In this document: piece after piece, positions 1 to 9,698 of the stretch | How positions within the stretch are numbered: position 1 is the first letter of the stretch | How the letters are laid out: each line of letters opens with the position of its first letter | NCBI GenBank assembly: GCA_013298765.1 | Contig: JAAFJA010000012.1 | Location: forward strand, 1-64,000 | Direction: 5' to 3' | DNA length: 64,000 nt | Origin: Betaproteobacteria bacterium | GTDB taxonomy: Bacteria > Pseudomonadota > Gammaproteobacteria > Burkholderiales > Casimicrobiaceae | The notes under the pieces: model-generated | Seen by the model: the letters and a program-made list of their open reading frames with translations, nothing else | Database searches by the model: none | What the model was told of the DNA's origin: nothing | Made by a program: the position numbers and the translations under genes

Positions 1-892
1 CGCAGGAATCGTGTCGGTAATCGTCGACACCGCCGTCGTCGCCGCCGTCCCCGTATTGGTCAGCGTCAGCGTGTAGCTCGCCGCTACCCCCACACTAAAC
101 GTCGCAGGCGTCGAGGTCTTCGCCAAACTGAGCGCCGGCGAATTCAACGGCGTGTTGGTCGTGCTCGTACAACGAGCCGCCGCTGGACACCCAGGGTCCC
201 CTCCACCACTCACGGTCGCCGTGTTCACCACAGGATTAGCCGCCGAGGCCGTCGGCGTCACCGGAATGATGAACGCCGTCGTGGCATTCACCGCCAAACC
301 CGAAGCAATCGTACAGGTCACCACCTGAGCCGCCGACGTACAACCCGCTGGCAACGTACCAATGGTCAAACCCGCAGGAATCGTGTCACTCACCGTGGCA
401 GAGGCCGTCGTCGCCGCCGTCCCCGTGTTCTGAACACTCAAGGTGTAGCTGGCCGCCGTCCCCACCACGAAACTCGCCGCAGAGGCCGTCTTCGTAATCG
501 TCAACGCAGGACTGTTCACCGTGGTCGTAATCGACGGGTTACAACGCGCAGGCAGCGCCCCTGTGCCCGTCGGACACCCAGGATCACCACCACCACGCAC
601 CGTCGCCGTGTTCACCACACTCGAACCCGCCGCCGCCGTCGGCGTCACCGGAATCACGAAACTCACCACATTGCCCGGCCCTGGCGCCGCCGCCAAACTC
701 GCCACCGTACAGGTCACCGTCTGAGCCACCGCCGTACAACCCGCTGGCAACGTACCAATGGTCAAACCCGCAGGAATCGTGTCGGTAATCGTCGACACCG
801 CCGTCGTCGCCGCCGTCCCCGTATTGGTCAGCGTCAGCGTGTAGCTCGCCGCTACCCCCACACTAAACGTCGCAGGCGTCGAGGTCTTCGCC
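1..892 (-). repeat. tandem DUF11-coding DNA repeats
   Basis: The segment 1-124 recurs at 769-892 with essentially no base change; a more diverged unit starts at 373. The offsets are 372 and 396 bases, both multiples of three, so changes in copy number keep the reading frame. The first and third units are closer to each other than either is to the one between them. That fits gene conversion or a two-unit duplication. The array continues past the left edge. Confidence 0.85.
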
Positions 893-2982
893 AACTGGAG
901 ACTCGGAAGCTGAGCGGGTATGTCCGTGCAACCAGGATCACTGCTAGCGGACGAACCCGTGATTGCGGCGGTATTGAATGCGCCGTTGTTCGCCGTTGTT
1001 CCGTTACAAGTCAGGTTCGTCGCGTTTCCAGCTACTGTGAACGTGATTTCAATCGTGTACGTATGTGTAGCAGCGGCAGCAATGGCCAATGCGGTGGTAC
1101 TGATTTGCTGGGCGGTGTTGTTCGCCGGATTCGCACGGGGGAACACTGGCGCAGCGAGCGCTCCACCAACTGTACTCGCGTTAATGGAATTGAGCGTTAC
1201 TCCCGTCGTCGGAAACGCTGGAGTATCACTTAAGGTGTAGGTACCCGCTGAACCACCTGTATTTTGTACTGTCACCGTGTAGGTTGCGCGCAGTTGGTTT
1301 CCAGCGACTGTAACAATCGTGGGGTCACTCTTCGTGACGTTCACAACAGGCAAACAATCAAAACCTGGATTACCTGGTGGTTGAGACGTCAGTACACCTG
1401 AAAGCCCCCCGTCACCGTTGGTGCCAAGACAGGCGCCGCCGTCGATATGGTTGCCGCGTGTACCGCCTGTAAGTAAGGCGCTTGCAGGAGCGGTCCCACC
1501 CAGGTAACGAATCACCCCCCCCGAACCGCCGCCGCCCGCGCTGCCGCAGTGCCCTGTCGTGTTGGTACCGTTGAAATTAAAGTTACCGCCGTTTCCGCCC
1601 ACAGCCGTGGCGTTGATTCGCGCGGTGTGCGCAGCTGTTCCTACTCTCAAAATGACGGAGCCACCCGCGCCGCCGCCGCCAGTTCCCTCCGCATCAGCGT
1701 CCACACCATTGCCGCCGTTTGCGACGAAATTGCCGTTCTGCCCGGTCGCGATGCTCCCCGAACTGAAAAAGATAACGCCACCGCCAACGCCGCCCGGGCC
1801 CTCTTCGGCTGGCTCTAGTCCGCCGCCATTGGCGTCACCTGCACCGCCGCCGCCGCCCATAATCATGCGACCGGCCGTGGTGAACGGAGCGCCGCCAAAG
1901 CCACCTACGTCTCGTGAGTTACCAACTCCGCCATTGGCTGCGCTAACGATGAAGGTCGTGCCTGATTCCCCAGAATAAGTAGCGCCGCCACGACCGCCAA
2001 TGCCGCCGTTAGCGCCACCACCGCCTCCCGAATTGTGGCCGATACCACCGCCACCAGCATTACCTGGCGCGCCACGGCCATAGTCGCCTCCTGGGTAGCC
2101 TTGAGTGGTCGAAACAACAACCGACGCCGTTCCGTTCCAAACGTGCCGCGGGGTTCCAGCGATACCTTCACCTTTTGTCGTGTCCGTGGAAGAGCCAATA
2201 GCGCCCGCAGCCGCAGCATATTGCGTCGAGCCGTCGACTGTTCCGCCATTGTCGCCGTAGCCGCCTCGGAACCCGATAGCCGACGCGTTGATGTGAGTTC
2301 CCGTTCCAGTGAACGTGGTGAGCCCGGATACGTCAATTGCAACGACGCCACCTGTTTCGCCGTTCCAAGCCGCGCCGGTGACAGGCGCGGCAGACGCGAT
2401 GGTCGCAGACGCATATTGAGGCACCAAAACAACCTGGTAGCGATAGCGCCCGACCGTTGCCGTGGGGTCACTGCGCTGATACGAACTCGCGAGTGGATTG
2501 GCGAGCGAAATCACACCTGTCGTGCCGTTGTAGGCTGTGACCCGCGCAAACTCGTAAGTACCTGCGAGCGGTGTGCCGGTCACGCCGCGCGCGACTTGAG
2601 CGCCAGTCGCCGCGCTGGTTCCGACAATCTCTGCCGCAGTGCCAGCGCCATCGCCGTACCGGGTATCGTTGTTTGAGTCAATCGTTGCGCCCTGCATTTG
2701 CACGATCAGCACAAGCGCGCCGACGGTGGGCGTGGCACCAGCGCCGCGAATGGTGGCAGGGGCTGTATTAATGGTTACAGCGGAAGCGCCAGCAGCCGTG
2801 TTTCCGGTGGGCTCGAAATACGTGTTGACAACGCCGGAAATCGTTCCGCCGCCGCTCGAGCCCGGCACGCCGCACACCTGTGCCGACACGTTGAGCGTCG
2901 CCAAACCAAAAACTGGAAGCACACAACGAAGCGCGCGGTTGAAAAAATTCATCACCGCGCCACCAAAACGCACTGTCGCCAT
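1..2982 (-). CDS. secreted Gly-rich and DUF11-repeat surface protein, 3' end beyond window
   Basis: An open frame of 994 codons without a stop runs from an ATG at 2982 off the left edge. It opens with a signal-peptide-like stretch (hydrophobic core VLPVFGLATLNVSAQ, cleavage probably after residue 35). Residues from about 280 to 500 are very rich in Gly, with many GGxGG runs. From about residue 540 to the edge come DUF11-type Ig-like modules of about 124-132 residues, each with the signature TDTIPAGLTIGTLPAGC, a VNTATV strand and a GGGDPGCP turn. DUF11 modules are known from large cell-surface or secreted proteins; an adhesin or matrix role is inference. An internal ATG at 2952 would give an equally good signal peptide. 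No anchor or sorting signal is visible because the C terminus is missing. Confidence 0.85.
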   Translation of the reverse strand, partial: MATVRFGGAVMNFFNRALRCVLPVFGLATLNVSAQVCGVPGSSGGGTISGVVNTYFEPTGNTAAGASAVTINTAPATIRGAGATPTVGALVLIVQMQGATIDSNNDTRYGDGAGTAAEIVGTSAATGAQVARGVTGTPLAGTYEFARVTAYNGTTGVISLANPLASSYQRSDPTATVGRYRYQVVLVPQYASATIASAAPVTGAAWNGETGGVVAIDVSGLTTFTGTGTHINASAIGFRGGYGDNGGTVDGSTQYAAAAGAIGSSTDTTKGEGIAGTPRHVWNGTASVVVSTTQGYPGGDYGRGAPGNAGGGGIGHNSGGGGGANGGIGGRGGATYSGESGTTFIVSAANGGVGNSRDVGGFGGAPFTTAGRMIMGGGGGAGDANGGGLEPAEEGPGGVGGGVIFFSSGSIATGQNGNFVANGGNGVDADAEGTGGGGAGGSVILRVGTAAHTARINATAVGGNGGNFNFNGTNTTGHCGSAGGGGSGGVIRYLGGTAPASALLTGGTRGNHIDGGACLGTNGDGGLSGVLTSQPPGNPGFDCLPVVNVTKSDPTIVTVAGNQLRATYTVTVQNTGGSAGTYTLSDTPAFPTTGVTLNSINASTVGGALAAPVFPRANPANNTAQQISTTALAIAAAATHTYTIEITFTVAGNATNLTCNGTTANNGAFNTAAITGSSASSDPGCTDIPAQLPSLQLAKTSTPATFSVGVAASYTLTLTNTGTAATTAVSTITDTIPAGLTIGTLPAGCTAVAQTVTCTVASLAAAPGPGNVVSFVIPVTPTAAAGSSVVNTATVRGGGDPGCPTGTGALPARCNPSITTTVNSPALTITKTASAASFVVGTAASYTLSVQNTGTAATTASATVSDTIPAGLTIGTLPAGCTSAAQVVTCTIASGLAVNATTAFIIPVTPTASAANPVVNTATVSGGGDPGCPAAARCTSTTNTPLNSPALSLAKTSTPATFSVGVAASYTLTLTNTGTAATTAVSTITDTIPA

Positions 2983-3322
2983 ATTGATCCCTAACCCCAG
3001 AAGATGCGATTGCCCGCTTGTTTCGCGCGAGCAGATCACAAAAGTTACCGGAAGTGTAACAACTGGCACCAAACCGTGTGCGATTTTTTTCCCATATAAA
3101 TCAATGGCTTATGACATTTGCATAGACTTCCACACATTTGCGGAATCGATTCAGAACTTACTGACAAATTTTGTCAAGCATTCAACCTCCGACTAAGGCG
3201 GTGTCCATTTAGAAACGCAGACGGGCGGTCGACAAGTCGTGTCGAGCGGCCTCACGGTCCCCAATTGCGACGCCACCGCTTCCTATCTAATAAGAGATTG
3301 ACCTATTTCGTCACTTCCCTAA
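2983..3322. other. intergenic region between divergent genes
   Basis: This 340-base spacer separates the minus-strand DUF11 gene from nudC on the plus strand and should hold both promoters. The part from about 3080 to 3190 is A+T-rich. Short open frames here have no recognisable features. I could not assign a convincing -35/-10 pair on either strand. Confidence 0.5.
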
Positions 3323-4144
3323 ATGCTGCAAATTCCCGAGTCGTTCGTCGCGGTGACTGATGTATCCACGCAACAAAGCACGCGCTACCTTGATTTCATC
3401 TCGAACCAATTAGTGTTGCGTACCGAGACGGGCGAGCTGGGAGAGGTGAGCAACGTTTCGCCCAAACGCGAAGTAGCGCTTGGGCTCTGGCAATCGTCCA
3501 CCTGGGTCGCTCGACAATTCGACGACACAACGATTCTCTCTAGCGACTTAAAACTATCGGGGCTCCGAGCAGTTTTCGGCAACCTCGATAACGATATGGT
3601 CGCCATCGCATGCTTAGGTTTACAGCTGCTCGAGTGGGATAGAACACACCAACATTGCGGCGCCTGCGGCACCGCGACCACGCGCGAGCGACACGAACGG
3701 GCAAGGCGCTGCCCCGCCTGCGGGCACACATCCTATCCACGGATTTCGCCTGCGATGATGTGCCTGGTGACCAAAGGCAACCAAATCCTACTGGCGCGGA
3801 ACGCAAATTTTCCGCCGGGCAGATACAGCGCGCTCGCGGGCTTCCTCGAAGCAGGGGAATCGGTCGAAGATGCGGTGCGGCGTGAAGTTAGGGAAGAGGT
3901 CGGCGTTGAAGTCCACAACCTGCGCTACTTTGCGTCCCAATCGTGGCCGTTCCCACACAGCTTGATGATTGCGTTCACCGCCGAATACGCCGGCGGAGAA
4001 TTGAAACCTAACGGCACAGAGATTGTCGATGCCATCTGGTGTGATCGCCAGACGTTGCCCGAATTGCCGCCCCGAGTCTCGATTGCGCGTGCGTTAATCG
4101 ATCACACGCTCACCACCATCGCTGCGGAAGACGCGGCTCACTAG
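3323..4144 (+). CDS. nudC: NAD(H) diphosphatase NudC
   Basis: NudC hydrolyses NADH/NAD+ to NMN(H) and AMP and can remove NAD caps from RNA 5' ends. The 273-residue protein has the family layout. A divergent N-terminal domain is followed by a four-cysteine zinc ribbon (C112, C115, C130, C133). Then comes a canonical Nudix box starting at G173 (GFLEAGES..., REVREEVGV). After it stands SQSWPFPHS, the NADH-specific motif (usually SQPWPFPxS) that separates this family from other Nudix enzymes. The length is close to the E. coli enzyme (257). The gene stands alone, divergent from the DUF11 gene. The ATG at 3323 lacks a clear Shine-Dalgarno sequence. Confidence 0.93.
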   Translation: MLQIPESFVAVTDVSTQQSTRYLDFISNQLVLRTETGELGEVSNVSPKREVALGLWQSSTWVARQFDDTTILSSDLKLSGLRAVFGNLDNDMVAIACLGLQLLEWDRTHQHCGACGTATTRERHERARRCPACGHTSYPRISPAMMCLVTKGNQILLARNANFPPGRYSALAGFLEAGESVEDAVRREVREEVGVEVHNLRYFASQSWPFPHSLMIAFTAEYAGGELKPNGTEIVDAIWCDRQTLPELPPRVSIARALIDHTLTTIAAEDAAH

Positions 4145-4227
4145 ACGCGTAATCCCTTCCGAGGCGATAAAAAGTGAAAGTTAGAATCCCGAGTCAACGA
4201 GGTCGAGGGTGACCGAGGATTTACGAG

Positions 4228-5343
4228 ATGCCGATGTTCGAAAGCAAACCTAACCTAACTGCAGCTCCGTTTTGGGCGCTCAAGCGAGTTGTGCTCGCGA
4301 TGGCGCTGCTCGGCTTTGCACAACTAACGAGCGCACAGCCAGCAGAGCTTCAGGAAGCCAACCGGCTTCTGAAATCTGGGCAGGCGCAGCAAGCACTGGA
4401 CCGCGCTAATGCGTTTTTGAACGGAAAACCCAAGGATGCGGTGGGTCGGTTTATTAAGGGCTTAGCCCAATCAGAGCTCGGACGTACCAACGATGCAATA
4501 GCGACGTTCCAAACGCTCACTGAAGATTTCCCGGAGCTGCCTGAGCCGTATAACAATTTGGCGGTGCTCTATAGTTCGAAAGGTCAATTTGAAAAGGCGC
4601 GGGTTGCCCTTGAACTCGCCATCCAAACGCACCCGAGTTACGCCACGGCGCACGAAAATTTAGGCGATATCTATGCGAAGCTCGCAAGCCAAGCTTACGA
4701 CAAGGCGTTGCAGCTAGACCGCAGCAACAATGCAGCAGCGACGAAGCTCAACCTTGTAAAAGACCTTTTTTCTACGTCTCCCCGTGCGCTCACGGCGCCG
4801 CGAGCGAATGTTGCTGCAGCGACCGCGCCAGTAACGGCGGTGGCGTCCGCGGCCACTAAGGCGGTGACGCCACCTGCTGCACCCCCACCCGCTGCGCCAA
4901 ACGCACCTGCGAAGACCGCTGCAACACCAGCCGCAGCGCCGCCGCCAGCTGCAACCGCGGCAGCGACGCCCGCGCCAGCGGCAGCGGCAGCGCCAACGGC
5001 CGATGCCAAACAAGACGTACTTGCAGCAGTCACCAAATGGGCTCGGGCATGGTCAACGCGCAGTGCCGATGGCTATCTCGCGGCGTACTCAAAGTCATTC
5101 GATCCAGAAGGCTCGCAATCGCGCGCCGCCTGGGCGGCTGCACGCCGCGAACGGGTCACCACGCCCAAGCGCATCAACGTGGAGGTGATTGAGCCTTCGG
5201 TGCAGATAGTGTCTGCAAACGAGGCGCGCGTTGTTTTCCGTCAAAACTACACCTCCGACACCCTCAATGCAAAGTCGAGAAAAACGCTCGTCCTTGTTCG
5301 CGAAGACGGCGAGTGGAAAATCTCGCGTGAGCGTTCGGGCTAG
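4228..5343 (+). CDS. exported TPR protein with Ala/Pro linker and Cds6-like C-terminal domain
   Basis: 371 residues. The N terminus has a signal-peptide-like segment (LAMALLGFAQLTSAQ). Residues 35-170 form about four tetratricopeptide repeats (for example PEPYNNLAVLYSSKGQFEKA). An Ala/Pro/Thr-rich linker covers about 180-265. The C-terminal ~105 residues are an NTF2-like Cds6-type domain (WARAWSTRSADGYLAAYS..., DGEWKISRE). The same tail ends the next gene's L,D-transpeptidase, so the pair is probably co-transcribed and works together in the periplasm, possibly on the cell wall. That function is inference; TPR domains usually mediate protein contacts. The start at 4228 gives an extended N-region before the hydrophobic core, so a later start is possible. 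Confidence 0.82.
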   Translation: MPMFESKPNLTAAPFWALKRVVLAMALLGFAQLTSAQPAELQEANRLLKSGQAQQALDRANAFLNGKPKDAVGRFIKGLAQSELGRTNDAIATFQTLTEDFPELPEPYNNLAVLYSSKGQFEKARVALELAIQTHPSYATAHENLGDIYAKLASQAYDKALQLDRSNNAAATKLNLVKDLFSTSPRALTAPRANVAAATAPVTAVASAATKAVTPPAAPPPAAPNAPAKTAATPAAAPPPAATAAATPAPAAAAAPTADAKQDVLAAVTKWARAWSTRSADGYLAAYSKSFDPEGSQSRAAWAAARRERVTTPKRINVEVIEPSVQIVSANEARVVFRQNYTSDTLNAKSRKTLVLVREDGEWKISRERSG

Positions 5344-5376
5344 CGCTCGGTCGACCGCGCATGCATTGATTCTCTA

Positions 5377-6627
5377 ATGCAAACATCGCTCATCGCATCG
5401 CTCTGGAACATCAGCGCAGCCTCTAGCCGCCACCTTCGGGTAGCGGCGCAGGCGCTCGCTTTGGCGGCGTTGATCGGTGCGCAAGCATTCAGCGGCACCG
5501 GCATCGCGCTCAACGCACAGAATGATATTGAGGCGCTTGTCGTGAAGGCGCTGCGAGAAGTTCGCGCGGCGCAACTCGAACAAGCCAGTAAAACGGTTTC
5601 GCAAATTCTTGAACGCGCACCGAACTACCGACTCGCGCACCTCATCCAAGGAGATTTGCTACTGGCGCGCTCCCGCCCGCTGCAAGCCTTCGGTAACGCC
5701 ACACCTGAGCCGAGCGAATCACTGCAAGGGCTTCGTGCCGAGGCCTTGGCGCGGCTGCAGCGCTCGCAAGAGGCAATCCCCGCTGATCGCGTTCCGGCTA
5801 ACTTCTGGCGCGTTCCGGTCACGGCTGCACATGCGATGGCGCTCGATGTCGATCGCTCGCGCCTCTACGTGTTCGAAAATCGCGGCGGACAGCTGCATCG
5901 TATCGCTGATTTCTACGCCACCATCGGGAAGGAAGGCAGCGGCAAAGCGAAAGAAGGCGATCAACGAACGCCGATTGGCGCGTACTTCCTGCAGGCCGCA
6001 ATTCCTCGTCAGAAACTTACTGATTTTTACGGTGCTGGCGCCTATCCGCTTGATTATCCGAACGACTTTGATCGGCGGCTCAACCGCAGCGGCTACGGTA
6101 TTTGGTTGCACGGCGTTGGCAGCGATACGTTCGCTCGCGCGCCCCGCGCAAGCGACGGCTGTATCGTTGTATCCAATCCTGATCTGAAGCTAATCGAGCG
6201 CTTCATCGTGCCGGGCCGCACGCCAATCGTAGTTGCACAATCAATCGAATGGATTGATCGCAATCAGGCGCAGCGGCAGTCGCAAGGCGTACTCACTGCG
6301 TTTGAGCGCTGGCGCGGCGATATGCAATCGCTCAATGTCGCGAAATATCTTGAGCATTACGGCGCTGCATTCAGCGCTGACGGAATCGACCTTCGTGGCT
6401 GGGAAGCGCAACGGCGTCAGCTCTTCGCGCGCACCGAATGGGCACAAGTTGAAGTGAGCAATGTTTCTGCGATGCAGTATCCCGGAACGCGCGATATTGC
6501 GTTAGTGACATTCGATCAGGCCTACAAAAGCAGCAAATTCAATTCACAACTTAAAAAACGCCAGCTCTGGCAGCTCGCCGCCGACGGTCGCTGGAAAATT
6601 ATCTTTGAAGGACACACTCAGTCATGA
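5377..6627 (+). CDS. L,D-transpeptidase (YkuD family) with Cds6-like tail
   Basis: A 416-residue periplasmic enzyme expected to form or edit 3-3 peptidoglycan cross-links or attach proteins to peptidoglycan. It has a hydrophobic N-terminal segment (about 20-45), a TPR-like helical region, and then the YkuD catalytic domain (about 150-285). The signature is H245-G...SDGC262-I-V, giving the catalytic His and Cys. The residue after CI is V rather than the common R. The C-terminal ~110 residues are the Cds6/NTF2-like domain shared with the upstream TPR protein, which lies 33 bases away. The stop overlaps the start of the following cyclophilin gene (ATGA), so the three genes are likely translationally coupled. 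Confidence 0.9.
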   Translation: MQTSLIASLWNISAASSRHLRVAAQALALAALIGAQAFSGTGIALNAQNDIEALVVKALREVRAAQLEQASKTVSQILERAPNYRLAHLIQGDLLLARSRPLQAFGNATPEPSESLQGLRAEALARLQRSQEAIPADRVPANFWRVPVTAAHAMALDVDRSRLYVFENRGGQLHRIADFYATIGKEGSGKAKEGDQRTPIGAYFLQAAIPRQKLTDFYGAGAYPLDYPNDFDRRLNRSGYGIWLHGVGSDTFARAPRASDGCIVVSNPDLKLIERFIVPGRTPIVVAQSIEWIDRNQAQRQSQGVLTAFERWRGDMQSLNVAKYLEHYGAAFSADGIDLRGWEAQRRQLFARTEWAQVEVSNVSAMQYPGTRDIALVTFDQAYKSSKFNSQLKKRQLWQLAADGRWKIIFEGHTQS

Positions 6628-7334
6628 ACGAAACCACCACAATCTTCCGCCGCGCAATGATTGCCGGGCTCTTTGGCATGCTCGCTACGGGCGTCGTATC
6701 GGCGCAAGATAAGGCAGCACCGAAGGCCGCTGAAAAGGCAACGATGAAAGCTGCAGCAAGCGCGACGAAACCGCAAGTGGAAATGCGCACCAGTGTAGGC
6801 ACGATCGTGATTGAGCTTGATCCGGCGGCGGCACCGAAATCCGTGGAAAACTTCCTTGAGTATGTGAGGTCTGGTTTCTATGACGGCACGGTTTTTCATC
6901 GCGTCATCAAAGGATTTATGGCCCAAGGCGGCGGCTTCGACAAGGCGATGGCTCAAAAGCCCACCCGAGCGCCGATTCTGAATGAGGGTGAGCAAGCTGA
7001 GGCAGCAGGGCTCAAGAATGATCGAGGCACGATTTCGTTAGCGCGCACCAACGATCCACACTCAGCAACCGCGCAGTTCTATATCAATTACAAAGACAAC
7101 ACCTTCTTGAATCACTCTGTCGCGAAAGATCGCATTCCGCCGCAATGCAAAGAAGCAAGCGCGCCGCCACAATGCAAGAGCCTCGGGTGGGGATACACCG
7201 CGTTTGGTCGCGTCGTGTCCGGCATGGAAGTTGTGGACAAAATGGCCGAAGTGCCAACGGGCGCAGGCGGCCAATTTCCATCCGACGTGCCGCAAACGCC
7301 TATCGTGATTGAAAAAGTCACCCTGAAAAAATAG
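6624..7334 (+). CDS. periplasmic peptidyl-prolyl cis-trans isomerase (cyclophilin A type)
   Basis: The 236-residue cyclophilin begins with a signal peptide (hydrophobic core [18 protein letters not shown]) followed by a Lys/Ala-rich spacer. The cyclophilin fold starts near residue 52 ([15 protein letters not shown]) and carries [13 protein letters not shown] with the catalytic Arg, plus [17 protein letters not shown]. An insertion with two CK-containing repeats ([15 protein letters not shown]) lies near residues 170-185. It overlaps the L,D-transpeptidase gene by four bases, which suggests it serves folding in the same envelope pathway. A terminator follows directly. The paralogue downstream lacks a signal peptide. 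Confidence 0.92.
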   Translation: MNETTTIFRRAMIAGLFGMLATGVVSAQDKAAPKAAEKATMKAAASATKPQVEMRTSVGTIVIELDPAAAPKSVENFLEYVRSGFYDGTVFHRVIKGFMAQGGGFDKAMAQKPTRAPILNEGEQAEAAGLKNDRGTISLARTNDPHSATAQFYINYKDNTFLNHSVAKDRIPPQCKEASAPPQCKSLGWGYTAFGRVVSGMEVVDKMAEVPTGAGGQFPSDVPQTPIVIEKVTLKK

Positions 7335-7355
7335 GCACCGCGAAAATCACGATTC

Positions 7356-7386
7356 AAAAGGCGCGCTACATCGCGCCTTTTTTGTT
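7356..7386 (+). terminator. Rho-independent terminator after the periplasmic cyclophilin gene
   Basis: An inverted repeat AAAAGGCGCG...CGCGCCTTTT with a short loop is followed directly by a T run. It lies 21 bases past the stop at 7334 and separates the envelope operon from the cytoplasmic cyclophilin gene. Confidence 0.88.
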
Positions 7387-7449
7387 GCCGACTGGAATCG
7401 GCGAAAATTCCAAGGTTCAGATAACCATTTCCACTATAGAGGCTCACTC

Positions 7450-7959
7450 ATGGCAACCGTAAAGCTTTCCACCAATCACGGTGACATCACACTCGATATC
7501 GATGAAGTCGGCGCCCCCAAAACCGCAGCAAACTTTCTTCAGTATGTGCGTGATGGTCATTACAACGGGACCATCTTTCACCGCGTGATTAAAGACTTCA
7601 TGATTCAAGGCGGCGGTTTCGAGCCGGGCATGAAGCAAAAAGCCGTGCGTGCCGCTATTGAGCACGAAGGCCAGGTGACCAGTGCATCGGGCTTGAAAAA
7701 TGTGCGCGGCACTCTGGCCATGGCACGCACCAACGATCCGCACTCCGCCACGGCACAGTTTTTTATCAATACCGTTGATAACGGCTTCCTCGATTTCAAA
7801 GCACCGAGCGGGCAAAACTGGGGCTACGCCGTGTTCGGCAAAGTAAGCGGCGGCATGGATGTGGTCGAGAAGATTCGCGAAGTCGCGACGGGTCAATCGG
7901 GCTTTCATGGCGATGTGCCACGTCAAGACGTCGTGATCAACAGCGCTGTCATCGTCTAA
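7450..7959 (+). CDS. ppiB: cytoplasmic peptidyl-prolyl cis-trans isomerase B
   Basis: A 169-residue single-domain cyclophilin without a signal peptide, the usual length and organisation of Ppi[16 protein letters not shown] contains the catalytic Arg, and [19 protein letters not shown] and WGYAVFGKV complete the active-site core. It probably assists protein folding in the cytoplasm. It is followed 60 bases later by lpxH; ppiB-lpxH adjacency is common in proteobacteria and supports both calls. The ATG at 7450 follows a purine-rich AGAGG stretch. Confidence 0.95.
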   Translation: MATVKLSTNHGDITLDIDEVGAPKTAANFLQYVRDGHYNGTIFHRVIKDFMIQGGGFEPGMKQKAVRAAIEHEGQVTSASGLKNVRGTLAMARTNDPHSATAQFFINTVDNGFLDFKAPSGQNWGYAVFGKVSGGMDVVEKIREVATGQSGFHGDVPRQDVVINSAVIV

Positions 7960-8018
7960 GCGAGCGAGCGGACCACGCGTTTTCTACGAGGCAATGCTTC
8001 GCAGAAAACGCGGCGTAC

Positions 8019-8768
8019 ATGCGAATACTCTTCATCTCCGACTTGCACCTTAAAGAGAGCGACGCCGCCACCACGGCTCGCTTCCGAAGCTTCATGCGCG
8101 AAAGCGCGCGCGGAGCGGATCAACTCTACGTGATGGGCGATCTGTTCCACGCGTGGTTAGGCGATGCGCAACTCGCTTACGATGAATATGCGCGATCAAT
8201 CGTAGCTGACTTCGCCCACTTGCATCAGGGCGAGACGAAGATTTTCTTCATTCACGGTAATCGTGATTTCATGCTTGGCACCCAATTCGCTCGGTCATGT
8301 GGTGGCGAAATGTGGCCGGAGCAAAACATCATCCAACTCGGCAACGAACGCGCGCTGATTCTGCACGGCGATGAACTTTGTACGGATGACGTGCGCTACC
8401 AGCGCGCTCGCCGCATTTTGCGATCCCGCGCGTTCAAGGCGTTTGGGAATCGCCTGCCGCAGTGGATCCGAAGAGAGATCGCCGCACGGTTGCGCCGCGC
8501 GAGCAAAGCACACAAGGCGGGGAGCGCCATGATGCTGCTCGACGCCAATGGCGACGCCATCAACGCCACGTTCGCACGGCACGACGTGCAGCTCATGATT
8601 CACGGCCACACCCATCGCCCGACTGACGAAACACGCACAGTGAACGGACGCTCGCTGCGGCGCATCGTACTTTCAGACTGGCAGCAGGACTTTGGCTATC
8701 TGGAATGGATCGACGGCGAATTCTTTGTGCGCCCCTGGGCAAGCACTCCGCTCAGCGCAAGCGCGTAG
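8019..8768 (+). CDS. lpxH: UDP-2,3-diacylglucosamine diphosphatase
   Basis: LpxH cleaves UDP-2,3-diacylglucosamine to lipid X and UMP in lipid A synthesis, at the inner face of the cytoplasmic membrane. The 249-residue calcineurin-like phosphoesterase shows the full metal-binding set: D8-L-H10, GDLFHAWLGD, GNRDFMLG, LHGDELCTDD and IHGHTHRP. The LxTDD and GHTHRP blocks are typical of LpxH rather than other phosphoesterases. Its presence implies an outer membrane with LPS. The ATG at 8019 gives the standard start immediately before the first beta strand. Confidence 0.95.
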   Translation: MRILFISDLHLKESDAATTARFRSFMRESARGADQLYVMGDLFHAWLGDAQLAYDEYARSIVADFAHLHQGETKIFFIHGNRDFMLGTQFARSCGGEMWPEQNIIQLGNERALILHGDELCTDDVRYQRARRILRSRAFKAFGNRLPQWIRREIAARLRRASKAHKAGSAMMLLDANGDAINATFARHDVQLMIHGHTHRPTDETRTVNGRSLRRIVLSDWQQDFGYLEWIDGEFFVRPWASTPLSASA

Positions 8769-8934
8769 CGCGCGAGTATCTGCGGTCTCGCTGCCACAAG
8801 CCGCGCTCAGAACGCTAGCTCGGCACGTTCAAAAAGACGCGCAACAGCAACGCTTCGCCGCCTCTTGCCACCTGCTCCGCGATTGCAGGAAACCTGGCCC
8901 CCAGGACGCCGTGCAGCGCCCTTGGATTCGTGCC

Positions 8935-8940
8935 TATAAT
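8935..8940 (+). promoter_or_regulatory. -10 element of the tRNA-Ala promoter
   Basis: A perfect TATAAT lies 11 bases before the tRNA 5' end and is followed by a G+C-rich discriminator (CCGCCG). No good -35 hexamer is visible at the expected distance. A strong -10 with a GC-rich discriminator is typical of stable RNA promoters. Confidence 0.7.
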
Positions 8941-8951
8941 CCGCCGAAAAC

Positions 8952-9024
<73 letters not shown>

Positions 9025-9027
<3 letters not shown>

Positions 9028-9067
9028 ATCTCGAAAAAATGTCCGGTGGACATTTTTTCGAGATTGG
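9025..9067. repeat. 20-bp hairpin fused to the tRNA 3' end
   Basis: Two perfect 20-base arms (9025-9044 and 9048-9067) flank the loop GGT. The left arm begins inside the encoded CCA of the tRNA. The core GTCC-GGT-GGAC is shared, in opposite orientation, with the hairpin at 9336-9376. A T6 run lies inside the right arm, so it could stop transcription after the tRNA, but the stem is far longer than a normal terminator. Confidence 0.85.
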
Positions 9068-9177
9068 GTCAAATCCAAATCCATCCAAAGCCAACCGAGC
9101 GGTCCGCGCGAAGAACGCGCCAACGCGTCACCCCCTTCCAAAGCCCATTGCAACGTACTGGTAGCGAGCCTGCGAGC
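9039..9177. repeat. 139-base direct repeat, copy 1
   Basis: This segment, which starts inside the hairpin, recurs at 9375-9513 with an exact offset of 336 bases and no difference that I could see. The spacer 9178-9335 has no gene features: short frames across it have no recognisable domain or start signal. The whole stretch 9028-9698 appears to be non-coding repeat material. Confidence 0.88.
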
Positions 9178-9335
9178 GATCCCATCCCTCGCGCCTCCGC
9201 GCTCAGGATTTAATCAGTTCGCTTCGCTCAGGAATGCCACGCTACAACGACGGACGCGCAAAAGCCACTACCCCAGCGTTTGCCATCCGAAGGAGGACGC
9301 CGCCGCGCCTATCGGCGCATATCTCATATTTGACC

Positions 9336-9376
9336 ATCGCCTCTAAAATTGTCCACCGGACAGTTTTAGAGGCGAT
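9336..9376. repeat. second long hairpin, abutting repeat copy 2
   Basis: Arms of 19 bases (9336-9354 and 9358-9376) flank the loop ACC and differ at one position. The GTCC-ACC-GGAC centre is the reverse complement of the centre of the 9025-9067 hairpin, while the outer arm sequences differ. Its right end runs directly into repeat copy 2. Confidence 0.82.
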
Positions 9377-9513
9377 GTCCGGTGGACATTTTTTCGAGAT
9401 TGGGTCAAATCCAAATCCATCCAAAGCCAACCGAGCGGTCCGCGCGAAGAACGCGCCAACGCGTCACCCCCTTCCAAAGCCCATTGCAACGTACTGGTAG
9501 CGAGCCTGCGAGC
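9375..9513. repeat. 139-base direct repeat, copy 2
   Basis: Second copy of 9039-9177. It retains the right arm of the tRNA-proximal hairpin, but its left side is replaced by the ACC-loop hairpin. From 9514 to the GTG at 9699 I see no gene. Confidence 0.88.
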
Positions 9514-9698
9514 AAGCCAAATCGCGAGCGCGTAAGCGCGAGCGATCCCACCTCGGGGGTCTGCACCTCGCCCACCGCGCAAAGCCACACGCCATCTCTT
9601 CGACTTCTCGCAAATCACAGAGTTTGTAGACTTCAATAGCGCGCTGACAAAATTAAACGTGCGCGATCAACCCGCATCCCGTTAAAGCCGATAACCTC

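Noticed and set aside
521-2676. Several long plus-strand frames across 500-2700
   Set aside because: They are shadows of the minus-strand DUF11 gene, which has an uninterrupted frame, signal peptide and repeat structure.
3118-3360. 80-residue frame before nudC
   Set aside because: No ribosome-binding site, no recognisable features, and it overlaps the nudC start.
9234-9639. Plus- and minus-strand frames over the repeat block after the tRNA
   Set aside because: They cross the hairpins and the duplicated 139-base repeat, and the translations have no domain or start signal.
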